60,115 nucleotides of DNA from an uncultured Megasphaera sp. (GCF_900539295.1 NZ_UQBH01000013.1:1-60115), one strand, 5' to 3'; counted from the stretch's first letter, positions 1 through 8,183 are shown. Translations and numbers: made by a program. Notes: generated by a model not told the origin, from the letters alone.

Positions 1-56
1 CAAATGGGGAGATTCATGTCTTTATTTTATTTTGCGAAAAATATTATACCTTATCG

Positions 57-90
57 AAAAGACGGCACGAAATAATTCGTGCCGTCTTTT
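57..90 (-). terminator. Rho-independent terminator of the isomerase gene
   Basis: Perfect 11-bp inverted repeat (GACGGCACGAA / TTCGTGCCGTC) with a 4-base loop, flanked by A4 and T4, so it can work on both strands. It lies 17 bases beyond the isomerase stop codon. The first 56 bases of the window are AT-rich with no gene that I can support. Confidence 0.85.
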
Positions 91-106
91 GATATGCGTG
101 GACTTT

Positions 107-1591
107 TTACATGTCAAAGGGGTTTTCGTTGGGGTAGAGCATGCCTTTCGGCTGGTTGAAGGCGATGTCTTCGATGCCGAGGTACTGGAAGATGGAGAAG
201 AGAACTTTTCCGATGTGGGCAAAGGCAACGGCGCCGTGATGGGGATACTGTTTGGCGATGAGGACGTGGCGGTAGAAACGGCCCATTTCGGGGATGGCAA
301 AGATGCCGATGCCGCCGAAGGACTGGGTTGCTGCCGGCAGGATTTCACCTTGTGCGATGTAAGCCCGGAGCTGACCGCCGGCCGTGCTCTGGAGGCGGAA
401 GAAGGTAATCGGGCTTTCAGCGATGTCCCCTTCTAAGGTACCGCGGGTGATATCCGGCGTGCCGCCGTCTTCTAAGAGGCGGTTCTGGATGAGCTGGTAT
501 TTTACGCCGCCCTTTTTCAACTTGCAAAGGGGCGTGTTGCCGCAGTGGAAGCCCATGAAGGTATCTTTCTGGGTGTAGTTCGTCGTCGGTTTGATGTCCG
601 ATTCGTAGAGATCGCGGGGGACGGAGTTATTGATGTCGAGAAGGGTGACCGTGTCGCCGCTGGCGCACATGCCGATGTATTCGCTGACAGCACCGTAGAT
701 GTCGACTTCACAGGCGACGGGAATGCCGCGGGATACGAGACGGCTGTTGACGTAGCACGGTTCAAAGCCGAACTGGGACGGGAAGGCCGGCCAGCATTTA
801 TTGGCAAAGGCGATATACTGACGGGAGCCTTTATGCGCTTCTGCCCAGTCGAGGAGGGTCAGTTCATATTGTGCCATGCGGGGCAGGAGGTCCGGCCAGG
901 GGTTGCCGTCTTTGCCGAGTTCTTCGGTCATATCGGCGACGACGTCGGCAATGCGCGGGTCGTCTTTATGGGCCTGGTACGATACGAGGAGGTCCAATTC
1001 AGAATTTTCTTCGATTTCAATGCCTAAGTCATAGAGGGGCTTAATCGGAGCGTTGCAGGCGAAGAAGTCCTGCGGACGAGGCCCGAAAGTGATGATTTTC
1101 AACTGGCTGAGGCCGATAAGGGTGCGGGCCATGGGCTGGAATTCGGCAATCATGGCAGCGACTTCTTCGGCCGTCCCTACGGGGTACGACGGGATATGGG
1201 CTTTTAATTTACGCAGGCCCAGGTTGTATGAACAGTTCAGCATGCCGCAGTAAGCGTCGCCGCGGCCGTTGATGAGGTTTTTGCCCGTTTCTTCGGCGGC
1301 GGCAGCGTACATGACCGGGCCGTCGAAGTATTTGGCAATCAAGGTTTCCGGCGTTTCAGGGCCGAAGTTTCCTAAGAATACGACTAAGGCATTGCAGCCG
1401 GCAGCCTTGGCTTCTTCAACGGCTTTGAGCATGTCCGTTTCGTTTTCTACGACCGTCGGTACTTCATAGAGGTCACCGTATTTTTTTGTATAGGCATCGA
1501 CGATGGCCTGACGGCGGTTCTGAGATAAAGAAATAATAAAGCAGTCGCGGCTGACAGAAATAATACCGCATTTCACTTCGGGAATATTCAT
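107..1591 (-). CDS. L-fucose/L-arabinose isomerase family protein
   Basis: Predicted cytoplasmic aldose-ketose isomerase, 494 residues. Seen: the block CEVDIYG (Glu near residue 293), then LLDINN with an Asp about 25 residues on, and HHGAVAFAHIG near the C-terminus; these match the Glu, Asp and His metal ligands of FucI-type isomerases. The length is nearer to AraA (about 500) than to E. coli FucI (about 590). An in-frame ATG at 1648 exists, but the ATG at 1591 has GGAG 8 bases upstream and the operator lies between the two, so 1591 is used. It is divergent from the xylulokinase operon and probably feeds it a ketopentose. Which sugar it takes (D-xylose, L- or D-arabinose, L-fucose or another) cannot be read from the sequence. 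No XylA-type isomerase occurs in the window. Confidence 0.85.
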   Translation of the reverse strand: MNIPEVKCGIISVSRDCFIISLSQNRRQAIVDAYTKKYGDLYEVPTVVENETDMLKAVEEAKAAGCNALVVFLGNFGPETPETLIAKYFDGPVMYAAAAEETGKNLINGRGDAYCGMLNCSYNLGLRKLKAHIPSYPVGTAEEVAAMIAEFQPMARTLIGLSQLKIITFGPRPQDFFACNAPIKPLYDLGIEIEENSELDLLVSYQAHKDDPRIADVVADMTEELGKDGNPWPDLLPRMAQYELTLLDWAEAHKGSRQYIAFANKCWPAFPSQFGFEPCYVNSRLVSRGIPVACEVDIYGAVSEYIGMCASGDTVTLLDINNSVPRDLYESDIKPTTNYTQKDTFMGFHCGNTPLCKLKKGGVKYQLIQNRLLEDGGTPDITRGTLEGDIAESPITFFRLQSTAGGQLRAYIAQGEILPAATQSFGGIGIFAIPEMGRFYRHVLIAKQYPHHGAVAFAHIGKVLFSIFQYLGIEDIAFNQPKGMLYPNENPFDM

Positions 1592-1636
1592 AATAAGGTC
1601 TCCTTTCCCATGTAGGGATACGTGTAATTTTTTTGA

Positions 1637-1692
1637 GTGCCTAGGCACATTTCGTTAAGGGAATGATAGCACGCTTGTCAAATTCGTGTCAA
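1637..1692 (-). promoter_or_regulatory. Isomerase promoter with palindromic operator
   Basis: On the minus strand: -35 TTGACA (1692-1687), 18-bp spacer, -10 TATCAT (1668-1663), and just downstream the perfect palindrome GTGCCTAGGCAC (1648-1637), about +8 to +19 relative to the expected transcript start. This position suits repression. The likely ligand-responsive repressor is the LacI-family protein at 5623-6642 (inference). Confidence 0.75.
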
Positions 1693-1789
1693 TACTAAGA
1701 TTGCTGTTTTTTTACGAAAGACAGCATTATGCAGAAAAAATACAGGTAGATGCTGGAATATAGCAAAAGTGCATGTATGAAGATTCCCG

Positions 1790-1844
1790 TTGACCATCTA
1801 ATTTTGTCATGGTATACTTCAACCATAGACATGTGCTTGAGCAC
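1790..1844 (+). promoter_or_regulatory. xylB operon promoter with matching operator
   Basis: -35 TTGACC (1790-1795), 17-bp spacer, -10 TATACT (1813-1818), then GTGCTTGAGCAC (1833-1844). The operator shares the GTGC-N4-GCAC pattern and the same offset from the -10 box as the one in front of the divergent isomerase gene, so both units are probably controlled by one regulator. Confidence 0.75.
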
Positions 1845-1897
1845 GCAATAAGGTAAGCAGTCCCCGGATATACGAGGGAACATAGGGAGGAAGATAT

Positions 1898-3421
1898 ATG
1901 AAGTATGTAATGGGAATTGATATTGGTACCTCGGCGACCAAGACGGTACTCTTCAACGATACCTGCCAGGCCGTTGCTATGGCATCCTGTGAGTATCCGT
2001 TGTATCAGCCCCAAAACGGCTGGGCCGAACAGCAGCCGGAAGATTGGTATCAAGCTGTGGTACAGACGATACGGGAAATCTTAGCCAAGTACCCCGTTGA
2101 AGCGAAAGACATCGTCAGTATCGGATTATCGGGTCAGATGCACGGCCTGGTCATGCTGAATGAAAAGGAAGAAGTCATCCGACCGGCCATCATCTGGTGC
2201 GACCAGCGGACGGGGAAAGAATGTATCGAAATTACCCGGACCGTTGGTGCCGAGAAGTTGATGGAGATTACGGCCAATCCGGCCCTGACCGGGTTTACGG
2301 CGTCGAAACTCCTGTGGGTTCGCAATCATGAAGCGGAACACTATCGGCAGTGCCGTCACATTTTACTGCCGAAAGATTATGTTCGCCTGCGCATGACCGG
2401 CCAATATGCAACCGACGTTTCCGATGCCAGCGGCATGCAGTTCCTTGATGTCCGCCGCCGCTGTTGGTCCGATGAAATCCTGGACCGTCTTGATATCGAT
2501 CCGTCGTGGCTGGCTAAAGTCTACGAATCACCCGATGTGACGGGAACCCTGACTCCGGCCTTTGCCGCAGAAACGGGCCTCCTGCCTCAGACCATCGTTG
2601 TCGGCGGTGCCGGTGACAATGCAGCGGCTGCTGTAGGAACGGGCATCGTCAGTGACGGCAGGGCCTTTACGACCATCGGGACCAGCGGCGTCGTATTTGC
2701 CCATACGAGCGATCTTCATATCGATCCGAAGGGCCGCGTCCATTCATTCTGCTGCGCCGTTCCCGGCTGTTGGCATGTCATGGGGGTAACACAGGCTGCC
2801 GGCTTGTCACTTCGCTGGTTCCGTGATACCTTGGGACATGACTATATGAAAGAGGCAGAACAGGCAGGTCTTGATCCTTATGTCGTCATGGACCACCACG
2901 TTGAAGATGTACCGATGGGAAGCCGCCGCCTCATCTATTTACCTTATCTTATGGGCGAACGGACACCCCACCTCGACCCGGACTGCCGCGGCGTATTCTT
3001 CGGCTTATCGGCCATCCATACCCAGGACGACATGCTCCGGGCCGTCATGGAAGGCGTCGGCTATTCACTGACGGACTGTCAGGATATCCTCCGCGACATG
3101 GGTATCGTCGTTCAGGAAATGATGGCCTGCGGCGGCGGCGGACGGAGCCCCTTGTGGCGTCAGATGCTGGCCGATATGTATAACTGTGAAGTCAAAACCG
3201 TATCGTCGAAGGAAGGTCCGGCTCTGGGAGCCGCTATCCTGGCCGGTGTCGGAGCCGGATTGTTTAAGAGCGTCGTTACGGCCTGCCGCGACTTCATCGA
3301 TACCAATACCTATTGCCAGCCCGATCCGACAGCCCACGCCTATTATGAAAAAGGCCACGCTTTATATCAGAAATTATATCGGCAATTAGCCGGATGTTAT
3401 CAAGATTTGGCGACTTTATAA
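1898..3421 (+). CDS. xylB: Xylulokinase (FGGY family)
   Basis: ATP-dependent sugar kinase, 507 residues, expected to make D-xylulose 5-phosphate for the pentose phosphate pathway. Seen: the N-terminal phosphate-binding loop MGIDIGTSATK; GLSGQMHGLV and IIWCDQRT, which are typical of xylulokinases; a second ATPase block GGAGDNAAAAVGTG near residue 233; and ACGGGGRSPLWRQMLADM in the C-terminal FGGY domain. Full length for the family. The start has GGGAGGA 8 bases upstream. It is first in an operon with the sugar porter (23-bp gap) and the DUF4867-like gene. The pairing with a FucI-like isomerase rather than XylA is unusual, so the true ketose could be another pentulose, for example ribulose. Confidence 0.9.
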   Translation: MKYVMGIDIGTSATKTVLFNDTCQAVAMASCEYPLYQPQNGWAEQQPEDWYQAVVQTIREILAKYPVEAKDIVSIGLSGQMHGLVMLNEKEEVIRPAIIWCDQRTGKECIEITRTVGAEKLMEITANPALTGFTASKLLWVRNHEAEHYRQCRHILLPKDYVRLRMTGQYATDVSDASGMQFLDVRRRCWSDEILDRLDIDPSWLAKVYESPDVTGTLTPAFAAETGLLPQTIVVGGAGDNAAAAVGTGIVSDGRAFTTIGTSGVVFAHTSDLHIDPKGRVHSFCCAVPGCWHVMGVTQAAGLSLRWFRDTLGHDYMKEAEQAGLDPYVVMDHHVEDVPMGSRRLIYLPYLMGERTPHLDPDCRGVFFGLSAIHTQDDMLRAVMEGVGYSLTDCQDILRDMGIVVQEMMACGGGGRSPLWRQMLADMYNCEVKTVSSKEGPALGAAILAGVGAGLFKSVVTACRDFIDTNTYCQPDPTAHAYYEKGHALYQKLYRQLAGCYQDLATL

Positions 3422-3444
3422 ACGCCGTTAGGAGAGATGTGACC

Positions 3445-4884
3445 ATGATGAATCAAGATGCAGCCATGATTTGTGACGAAAAGGCTTTATCCAAATCGAA
3501 CGCTTCACGAGTACGGAAATTCATTTATTTTACGGCCGGCATGGCAGGTTTGCTGTTTGGCCTCGACCAAGGGGTCATCGCCGGAGCCCTGCCCTTTATT
3601 ACGGCTGAATGGGGACTCAACAGTGCCGCCCAGGAACGGGTTGTCAGCTGTATGATGGTAGGCGCTGCCATCGGCGCCCTCTGTGCCGCTTTTATGACGG
3701 CCCGCATCGGCAGAAAGCGCAGCCTCCTTACCGGTGCCGCCCTGTTTATCGTCGGCTCGGTCGGATCCGGCCTTGCCCTGAACGTTGATATGCTCATCGG
3801 TTTTCGCCTAATCCTCGGCTTGTCCGTCGGCATTGCGTCCTATACGGCACCCCTTTATTTAGCAGAAATGGCCGATAAAGATTCGCGCGGCCAGGTCATT
3901 TCAGGCTATCAGTTTATGGTTACGGTCGGGATTCTGTCGGCCTTCCTGTCCAATACGTACTTCAGTTACAGCGGCTCTTGGCGCATGATGCTGACGGTCA
4001 TTGCCATTCCGGCTGTCGTCTTAATCCTGACTGTCTTCATGCTGCCTGAAAGCCCGCGCTGGCTGGCTGCCAAGGGTCGTTTTTCGGAAGCGGAAAATGT
4101 CCTCCAGACCCTCCATGCCGATATTGACTTGGCAAAGTCTGAATTAAAAGATATTCAAGATACACTGAAAGTAAAACAGGCCGGCTGGTCCTTATTACGG
4201 GCCAATAAGAATGTTCGCCGCGCCGTATTCCTCGGCGTCCTGCTCCAGGCTATGCAGCAGTTTACAGGCTTTAATGTCATCATGTATTATTCGCCGAAAA
4301 TCCTCAGCCTCGGTGGTTTTTCCAGCACGGAAGACCAGATGATCGGCACGGTCATCAACGGTATCGTCTTCGTTTTGGCAACCCTCATTGCCGTCTACAC
4401 TGTCGATAAATCCGGCCGTAAACCGGCCCTGAAAATCGGCTTTGCCGTCATGGCAGCGGCTATGGTCGTCATGGGTCTCTGCATGGCCGTCATCGAAGGC
4501 GGAAATCCCGCTCCTTGGGTCTGCTACTTGTCTGCTATCATGACCATGATCTTCATCGCTGGTTTTGCCATGAGTGCCGGCCCTATCGTCTGGGTCCTCT
4601 GCTCGGAAATTCAGCCCCTTAAGATGCGCGAATTCGGCGTTGCCTGCTCGACCATGACCAACTGGATCACCTGCGCCATCGTCGGTGCTACCTTCCTCAG
4701 CCTCATCGATGCCCTCGGCTCTTCCATGACCTTCTGGATGTACGCCGGTTTGAATGCCGTCTTCATTGCCCTGACCTTTGCCTTTGTCCCGGAAACGAAG
4801 AATGTTTCTTTGGAACAGATTGAAAAGAACTTGATGTCCGGCATGAAGTTGAAAAATATTGGGATTCACGGAGGTAATCAGTAA
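3445..4884 (+). CDS. MFS sugar porter (sugar:H+ symporter family)
   Basis: Inner-membrane proton-linked sugar uptake protein, 479 residues, about 12 hydrophobic segments. Seen: sugar-porter hallmarks GRKRSLL between segments 2 and 3, PESPRWLAAKGR near residue 200 after segment 6, GRKPALK between segments 8 and 9, and VPETKNVSLEQIE after segment 12. An in-frame ATG at 3394 overlaps xylB and has no ribosome binding site; the ATG at 3445 has GGAGAG 8 bases upstream and is preferred. It lies between xylB and the DUF4867-like gene in one operon and overlaps the next gene by one base. Likely brings in the sugar isomerised by the divergent gene. Close to XylE/AraE types, substrate not certain. Confidence 0.88.
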   Translation: MMNQDAAMICDEKALSKSNASRVRKFIYFTAGMAGLLFGLDQGVIAGALPFITAEWGLNSAAQERVVSCMMVGAAIGALCAAFMTARIGRKRSLLTGAALFIVGSVGSGLALNVDMLIGFRLILGLSVGIASYTAPLYLAEMADKDSRGQVISGYQFMVTVGILSAFLSNTYFSYSGSWRMMLTVIAIPAVVLILTVFMLPESPRWLAAKGRFSEAENVLQTLHADIDLAKSELKDIQDTLKVKQAGWSLLRANKNVRRAVFLGVLLQAMQQFTGFNVIMYYSPKILSLGGFSSTEDQMIGTVINGIVFVLATLIAVYTVDKSGRKPALKIGFAVMAAAMVVMGLCMAVIEGGNPAPWVCYLSAIMTMIFIAGFAMSAGPIVWVLCSEIQPLKMREFGVACSTMTNWITCAIVGATFLSLIDALGSSMTFWMYAGLNAVFIALTFAFVPETKNVSLEQIEKNLMSGMKLKNIGIHGGNQ

Positions 4885-5501
4885 TGAAACAAGTAACGGA
4901 TAAAGAATTCGCCGTCTACGGACGGGTCCTCGATGTCGATATTAAAGAATTTGCAGAAGTTATGAACAGCGTCCCTGTTGTATCGGAAGGGACGATGTAT
5001 GAGCCGTCCGTCGGGGCTTTTGAAGCCCTGCCTCTGGCAAAAACCTTGGAAGAGGAATCCTTTGGTTTCCTTCCCATTGAATTCGGCCACTGCAGCGGTC
5101 ACAATGATACGCTCAATGCCTTGGAATATCACCGGTCTTCTGAAATTGACATCGCTGCGACAGACCTCATCTTATTAGTCGGCCGTCAGCAGGATATCGA
5201 TTTATCCTCTTACACCTATGATACGGCCCGCGTGGAAGCCTTCTTCGTTCCGGCTGGAACGGCAGTTGAGCTCTATGCGACGACCCTTCACTTTGCACCG
5301 TGCAGCGTCGACGGAAAAGAATTTCGCTGCGGCGTCGTCCTTCCGAAAGGCACCAACGAGGCCTTGCCCCATAAGGTCGGCGGTCATGGCGAAAATGCCC
5401 TGCTCTTTGCCGTCAACAAGTGGCTCATCGCTCATGAAGAGAGCGGGCTGCAAAAGGACCATGCTTGGATAGGCCTGGTTGGAGAGAATATTAAGATTTG
5501 A
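4884..5501 (+). CDS. DUF4867-like protein, sugar-locus partner
   Basis: Soluble protein of 205 residues with no signal peptide or membrane segment. I recall DUF4867 proteins of this size beside sugar isomerases and kinases, but this assignment is from memory of the family. Seen: FGHCSGHNDTLNALEYHRSSE followed by a stretch (SYTYDTARVEAFFVPAGTAVELYATTLHFAPC, interrupted by other residues at its ends) that reads like a cupin-type beta barrel, with several His residues that could bind a metal. Start ATG overlaps the stop of the porter gene by one base, with GGAGG upstream; it is the last gene of the operon and is followed by a terminator. A role in handling the same sugar, for example as an epimerase, isomerase or anomerase, is inference only. 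Confidence 0.6.
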   Translation: MKQVTDKEFAVYGRVLDVDIKEFAEVMNSVPVVSEGTMYEPSVGAFEALPLAKTLEEESFGFLPIEFGHCSGHNDTLNALEYHRSSEIDIAATDLILLVGRQQDIDLSSYTYDTARVEAFFVPAGTAVELYATTLHFAPCSVDGKEFRCGVVLPKGTNEALPHKVGGHGENALLFAVNKWLIAHEESGLQKDHAWIGLVGENIKI

Positions 5502-5507
5502 CAGATG

Positions 5508-5550
5508 AGGAACTATTTATAAAGCGCGAACTTTATAGATAGTTCCTTTT
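5508..5550 (+). terminator. Terminator of the xylB operon
   Basis: Near-perfect 17-bp stem (AGGAACTATTTATAAAG / CTTTATAGATAGTTCCT) with a 6-base loop and a short T-run, directly after the DUF4867-like gene. Confidence 0.85.
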
Positions 5551-5569
5551 ATCATGCCGCAATGTTTGG

Positions 5570-5575
5570 TACAAT
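5570..5575 (+). promoter_or_regulatory. Possible -10 box for the LacI-family gene
   Basis: TACAAT lies 48 bases before the regulator start. No good -35 box is visible at 16-18 bp. The GTGC-N4-GCAC operator is not found here, so there is no sign of autoregulation through that site. Confidence 0.4.
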
Positions 5576-5622
5576 AGAGAGGATCAGTTAACCTTAAGCA
5601 TGAGGATAAGTGAGGGAGAAGT

Positions 5623-6642
5623 ATGGTAACGATTAAAAAAATTGCTGAACTTTGCGGCGTTTCACGAGGGACCGTAGACCGGGTCCTCAACGGCCGGGGA
5701 CGAGTCAAGCCGGAAACGGCTGAAGCCGTTATGAATATGGTAAAGCAATTGGGATATAAACCGAATCCGGCCGGCAAGGCCCTGGCAGCCAGACGGCATC
5801 GGCCCATTGTCGGCGTTATTCTGAATTCAGAAGGCAATGCCTTCTTCGATGAAATCATTCGCGGTATCGAGACGGCAGAAAGCCGCTATCAGATCTATGG
5901 CATCCAGTTGACGATGCGTCATATGAAGGGGTTTGATGTAGACGCCCAGTTGAAACTTATTGCCGAGCTGGAAGCGGTTCCCGTGAGCGGCCTCATCATC
6001 AGCCCCATTAACGATAAACGAATCGCTGAGGCCATCGACGCCTTAGTCGATAAGGGCGTCTTCGTTGTAACCGTCAATAACGATGTACAAAACTGCCGCC
6101 GTCAGTGCTACGTCGGCAGCGACTATGCCAACGGCGGCGAAACGGCCTGTGCTCTGCTGCAGCTCCTGCGCGGACCGGAAGCCAAAATCGGCATCATTAC
6201 CGGGTCGCGCCATGCCTGGGGCCATGAACTTCGACTCCAAGGCTTTTATCGGCGCATGAAGTCCTTGCCGAGCTTTTCGGTCCTCTCGACAGCCGTCAAC
6301 AAGGATGATGAAATCATATCTTACGAAGAGACGAAGAAGATGCTCGAAGAACATCCTGACATCGACTCCTTATTCATCGTCGCCGGTGGTGTGTACGGTG
6401 CTTGTCGGGCCGTCGTCAGCCTGAAAAAAGAAAAAGACCTGACCATCGTCGCCTTCGACAGCACGCCAACGACCGTCGATATGATGAAGCAGGGCGTCTT
6501 AAAGACGATCATCTATCAGCACCCGTACCAGCAGGGATATCGGGCCATGGACTTGGCTTTCCAGTACCTGGTCAATGATCAAAAACCGGAACGGGAGCGC
6601 TATATCCTAAAGAATGAAATCAAGCTCCTGGAAAATTTATAA
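5623..6642 (+). CDS. LacI-family transcriptional regulator
   Basis: DNA-binding regulator, 339 residues. Seen: N-terminal helix-turn-helix and hinge (TIKKIAELCGVSRGTVDRVL, then KPETAEAVMNMVKQLGYKPN), followed by a periplasmic-binding-protein-like sugar-sensing domain from about residue 60 (RPIVGVILNSEGNAFFDEII; GLIISPINDKRIAEAID; GIITGSRHAWGHELRLQGF). Start ATG has GGGAGAAG upstream. It has its own transcript, bounded by terminators on both sides, just after the xylB operon. The most likely targets are the two GTGC-N4-GCAC palindromes in the xylB-isomerase gap; its ligand would be the sugar or a derivative (inference). Confidence 0.88.
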   Translation: MVTIKKIAELCGVSRGTVDRVLNGRGRVKPETAEAVMNMVKQLGYKPNPAGKALAARRHRPIVGVILNSEGNAFFDEIIRGIETAESRYQIYGIQLTMRHMKGFDVDAQLKLIAELEAVPVSGLIISPINDKRIAEAIDALVDKGVFVVTVNNDVQNCRRQCYVGSDYANGGETACALLQLLRGPEAKIGIITGSRHAWGHELRLQGFYRRMKSLPSFSVLSTAVNKDDEIISYEETKKMLEEHPDIDSLFIVAGGVYGACRAVVSLKKEKDLTIVAFDSTPTTVDMMKQGVLKTIIYQHPYQQGYRAMDLAFQYLVNDQKPERERYILKNEIKLLENL

Positions 6643-6663
6643 GATAAGCGTAATATATAAAAA

Positions 6664-6716
6664 AGGCCCTTCCCTATCGTGACCGTGTATACTGTCATGA
6701 TAGGGAAGGGCTTTTT
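6664..6716. terminator. Bidirectional terminator after lacI-type gene
   Basis: 13-bp stem (GCCCTTCCCTATC / GATAGGGAAGGGC), A-run before and T5 after. It separates the regulator from the convergent membrane-protein gene and could serve both. Confidence 0.85.
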
Positions 6717-6745
6717 GTGTTGTGCGAAGTTTTCAAGAAATGAGG

Positions 6746-7108
6746 CTAAGGCAAGTCACGGCCGCAGCAGCGGCAGACGGTGGCTTCCGGGCGGCTGAAC
6801 TCGCCACAGTAAGGGTATTTATGCCAGCCCTTGAGGGTTTTTGCCATATCATTATCTTTGATGCATAAACTATGAATGAAGGCGATTAGAAAAAGGCAAA
6901 GTCCGTATATATACCATATGGCAAAACTGCGGCCTTTATGAGAGGCGATGTTGGCGGGGACCAGGGCTAATACAGAGAAAATCCAATACTCTATATAGAT
7001 ATCGCCGTTATTTCCCAATAAGTTCACATCGGATAATAGAATGGGAACGAGAATAGAAAAGATTAAAAAAGCGGTTAACGAATCACGTACATGGTGTGGT
7101 TTTTCCAT
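6746..7108 (-). CDS. Small membrane protein with degenerate zinc ribbon (paralogue 1)
   Basis: 120 residues, function unknown. Three hydrophobic segments (about 10-28, 40-57, 62-84) followed by a cytoplasmic C-terminal ribbon. The shared core with the next two genes is PANIA..KG....W.IYG....LIA.IHS..I.DND, then the RPEATVCRCCGRDL tail typical of UPF0547-like zinc ribbons. Here the first zinc-ligand Cys is replaced: KYPYCGE instead of KCPYC or KCPHC; the codon is TAC where the paralogues have TGC, a single-base change. Start ATG has AGAGGTG 5 bases upstream, the same layout as its sisters. Third in a minus-strand array of three and nearest the terminator. Confidence 0.75.
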   Translation of the reverse strand: MEKPHHVRDSLTAFLIFSILVPILLSDVNLLGNNGDIYIEYWIFSVLALVPANIASHKGRSFAIWYIYGLCLFLIAFIHSLCIKDNDMAKTLKGWHKYPYCGEFSRPEATVCRCCGRDLP

Positions 7109-7128
7109 AATGACACCTCTTATAATGG

Positions 7129-7470
7129 TTAAGATAAACTATGGCCGCAGTAACGGCAAATTTTTGCTTCCGGTCGGATGTACTCTGCGCAATAGGGACA
7201 TTTACGGTACCCTCTCTGCCTCAAGGACCCGTCATTGTCTTTGAGAAGTAAACTATGGATGAAGGCGATTAACCAGAGGAACAGGGCGTATATGAACCAT
7301 AAGACGAGATTACAGCCTTTGTTGGCAGCGATGACGGCCGGAATCAAGGCGACAAGGCAGGCGATGACATATGCGAATGCCGGAAAAATGTCAAAACGCC
7401 ACAGAAACATGGCAGGAATTATGATTAACGCGATGACGATGAGGATGTCTTTATTCTTCAAAATATTCAA
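7129..7470 (-). CDS. Small membrane protein with C-terminal zinc ribbon (paralogue 2)
   Basis: 113 residues, function unknown. Hydrophobic segments at the N-terminus (ILIVIALIIIPAMFLW) and in the conserved core (LVALIPAVIAANKG; WFIYALFLWLIAFIHSLLL), then an intact zinc ribbon KCPYCAEY..EAKICRYCGHSL with two Cys pairs. The upstream GTG at 7479 is part of the Shine-Dalgarno-like AGAGGTG; with the spacing seen in the sister genes, TTG at 7470 is the better start. It lies 20 bp from paralogue 1 and 38 bp from paralogue 3, so one transcript is likely. The most diverged of the three, with KGCNLVLW where the others have KGRxFAxW. Confidence 0.72.
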   Translation of the reverse strand: MNILKNKDILIVIALIIIPAMFLWRFDIFPAFAYVIACLVALIPAVIAANKGCNLVLWFIYALFLWLIAFIHSLLLKDNDGSLRQRGYRKCPYCAEYIRPEAKICRYCGHSLS

Positions 7471-7508
7471 AATGAGCACCTCTTGTTATGTGGAAACTAT
7501 CCGGATTT

Positions 7509-7871
7509 TTAGGATATAAATAAATCACGGCCGCAGCAGCGGCAGACGGTCGCTTCCGGTCGGCTGTATTCACCGCAGTGAGGGCATTTTTGGTACCCTT
7601 TTCTGGCTTTTGCCTTGTCATTATCATGGATGCATATACTATGAATTGTAGCGATTAACCATAAGAGTATGCCGTAGATGAACCATTTCGCAAAGTTTCG
7701 GCCTTTACGATAAGCGATATTCGCTGGCAGAAAGGCGAGCAAACTGGCTGTGAGATAAATGCTGCCAGTATCGTCGCGGGATCCCAAAAGAAGCATCGAT
7801 GGGGCTAGAACGCCGAATAGGAAGGCGAGAAGGTTGTTCCGGATGTAGTGTGTGTGTCCGATAATATTCAA
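7509..7871 (-). CDS. Small membrane protein with C-terminal zinc ribbon (paralogue 3)
   Basis: 120 residues, function unknown. Same build as the two genes downstream: hydrophobic segments (LLAFLFGVLAPSMLLL; ASLLAFLPANIAYRKG; WFIYGILLWLIATIHSICI), a DND turn, then a complete ribbon KCPHCGEY..EATVCRCCGRDL. The DNA around the ribbon is nearly identical to paralogue 1, which suggests recent duplication or gene conversion between 1 and 3. TTG at 7871 with AGAGGTG 6 bases upstream is preferred to the GTG at 7880, which overlaps that site. First gene of the array; a TATACT box lies upstream near 7905. Confidence 0.72.
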   Translation of the reverse strand: MNIIGHTHYIRNNLLAFLFGVLAPSMLLLGSRDDTGSIYLTASLLAFLPANIAYRKGRNFAKWFIYGILLWLIATIHSICIHDNDKAKARKGYQKCPHCGEYSRPEATVCRCCGRDLFIS

Positions 7872-8052
7872 ATGTACCACCTCTTGTTTTAATTAAATAT
7901 AGTATACAACTAATCGTTAAATATATCCATTCCGGATATCATAAATGGAAGTGAGTCGCCTTCTTTTTGTCGCAAGTCTTTGTCGGTATGAAATTCATGA
8001 ATTGTCACAGAGTTCCCCTTGCTCCACGATAGTAGATTGGAAAATTAGAACT

Positions 8053-8081
8053 TGACAAGTACCCTTGAATCAGTTAAAATT
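8053..8081 (+). promoter_or_regulatory. tRNA-Pro promoter
   Basis: TTGACA (8053-8058), 17-bp spacer, TAAAAT (8076-8081), 25 bases before the tRNA. The stretch from 7872 to 8052 holds nothing else that I can support. Confidence 0.75.
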
Positions 8082-8106
8082 AAAAGGTCGACAGGACAAA
8101 GGTTGA

Positions 8107-8183
8107 CGGGACGTGGCGCAGCTTGGTAGCGCGCTTCCTTGGGGTGGAAGAGGTCGCGAGTTCAAATCTCGCCGTTCCGACCA
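8107..8183 (+). tRNA. tRNA-Pro (anticodon GGG)
   Basis: 77-base cloverleaf: acceptor arms CGGGACG / CGTTCCG, anticodon stem CTTCC/GGAAG around loop TTGGGGT, T arm with GTTCAAATC, discriminator A, and an encoded CCA. Anticodon GGG reads CCC and CCU. Confidence 0.95.
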
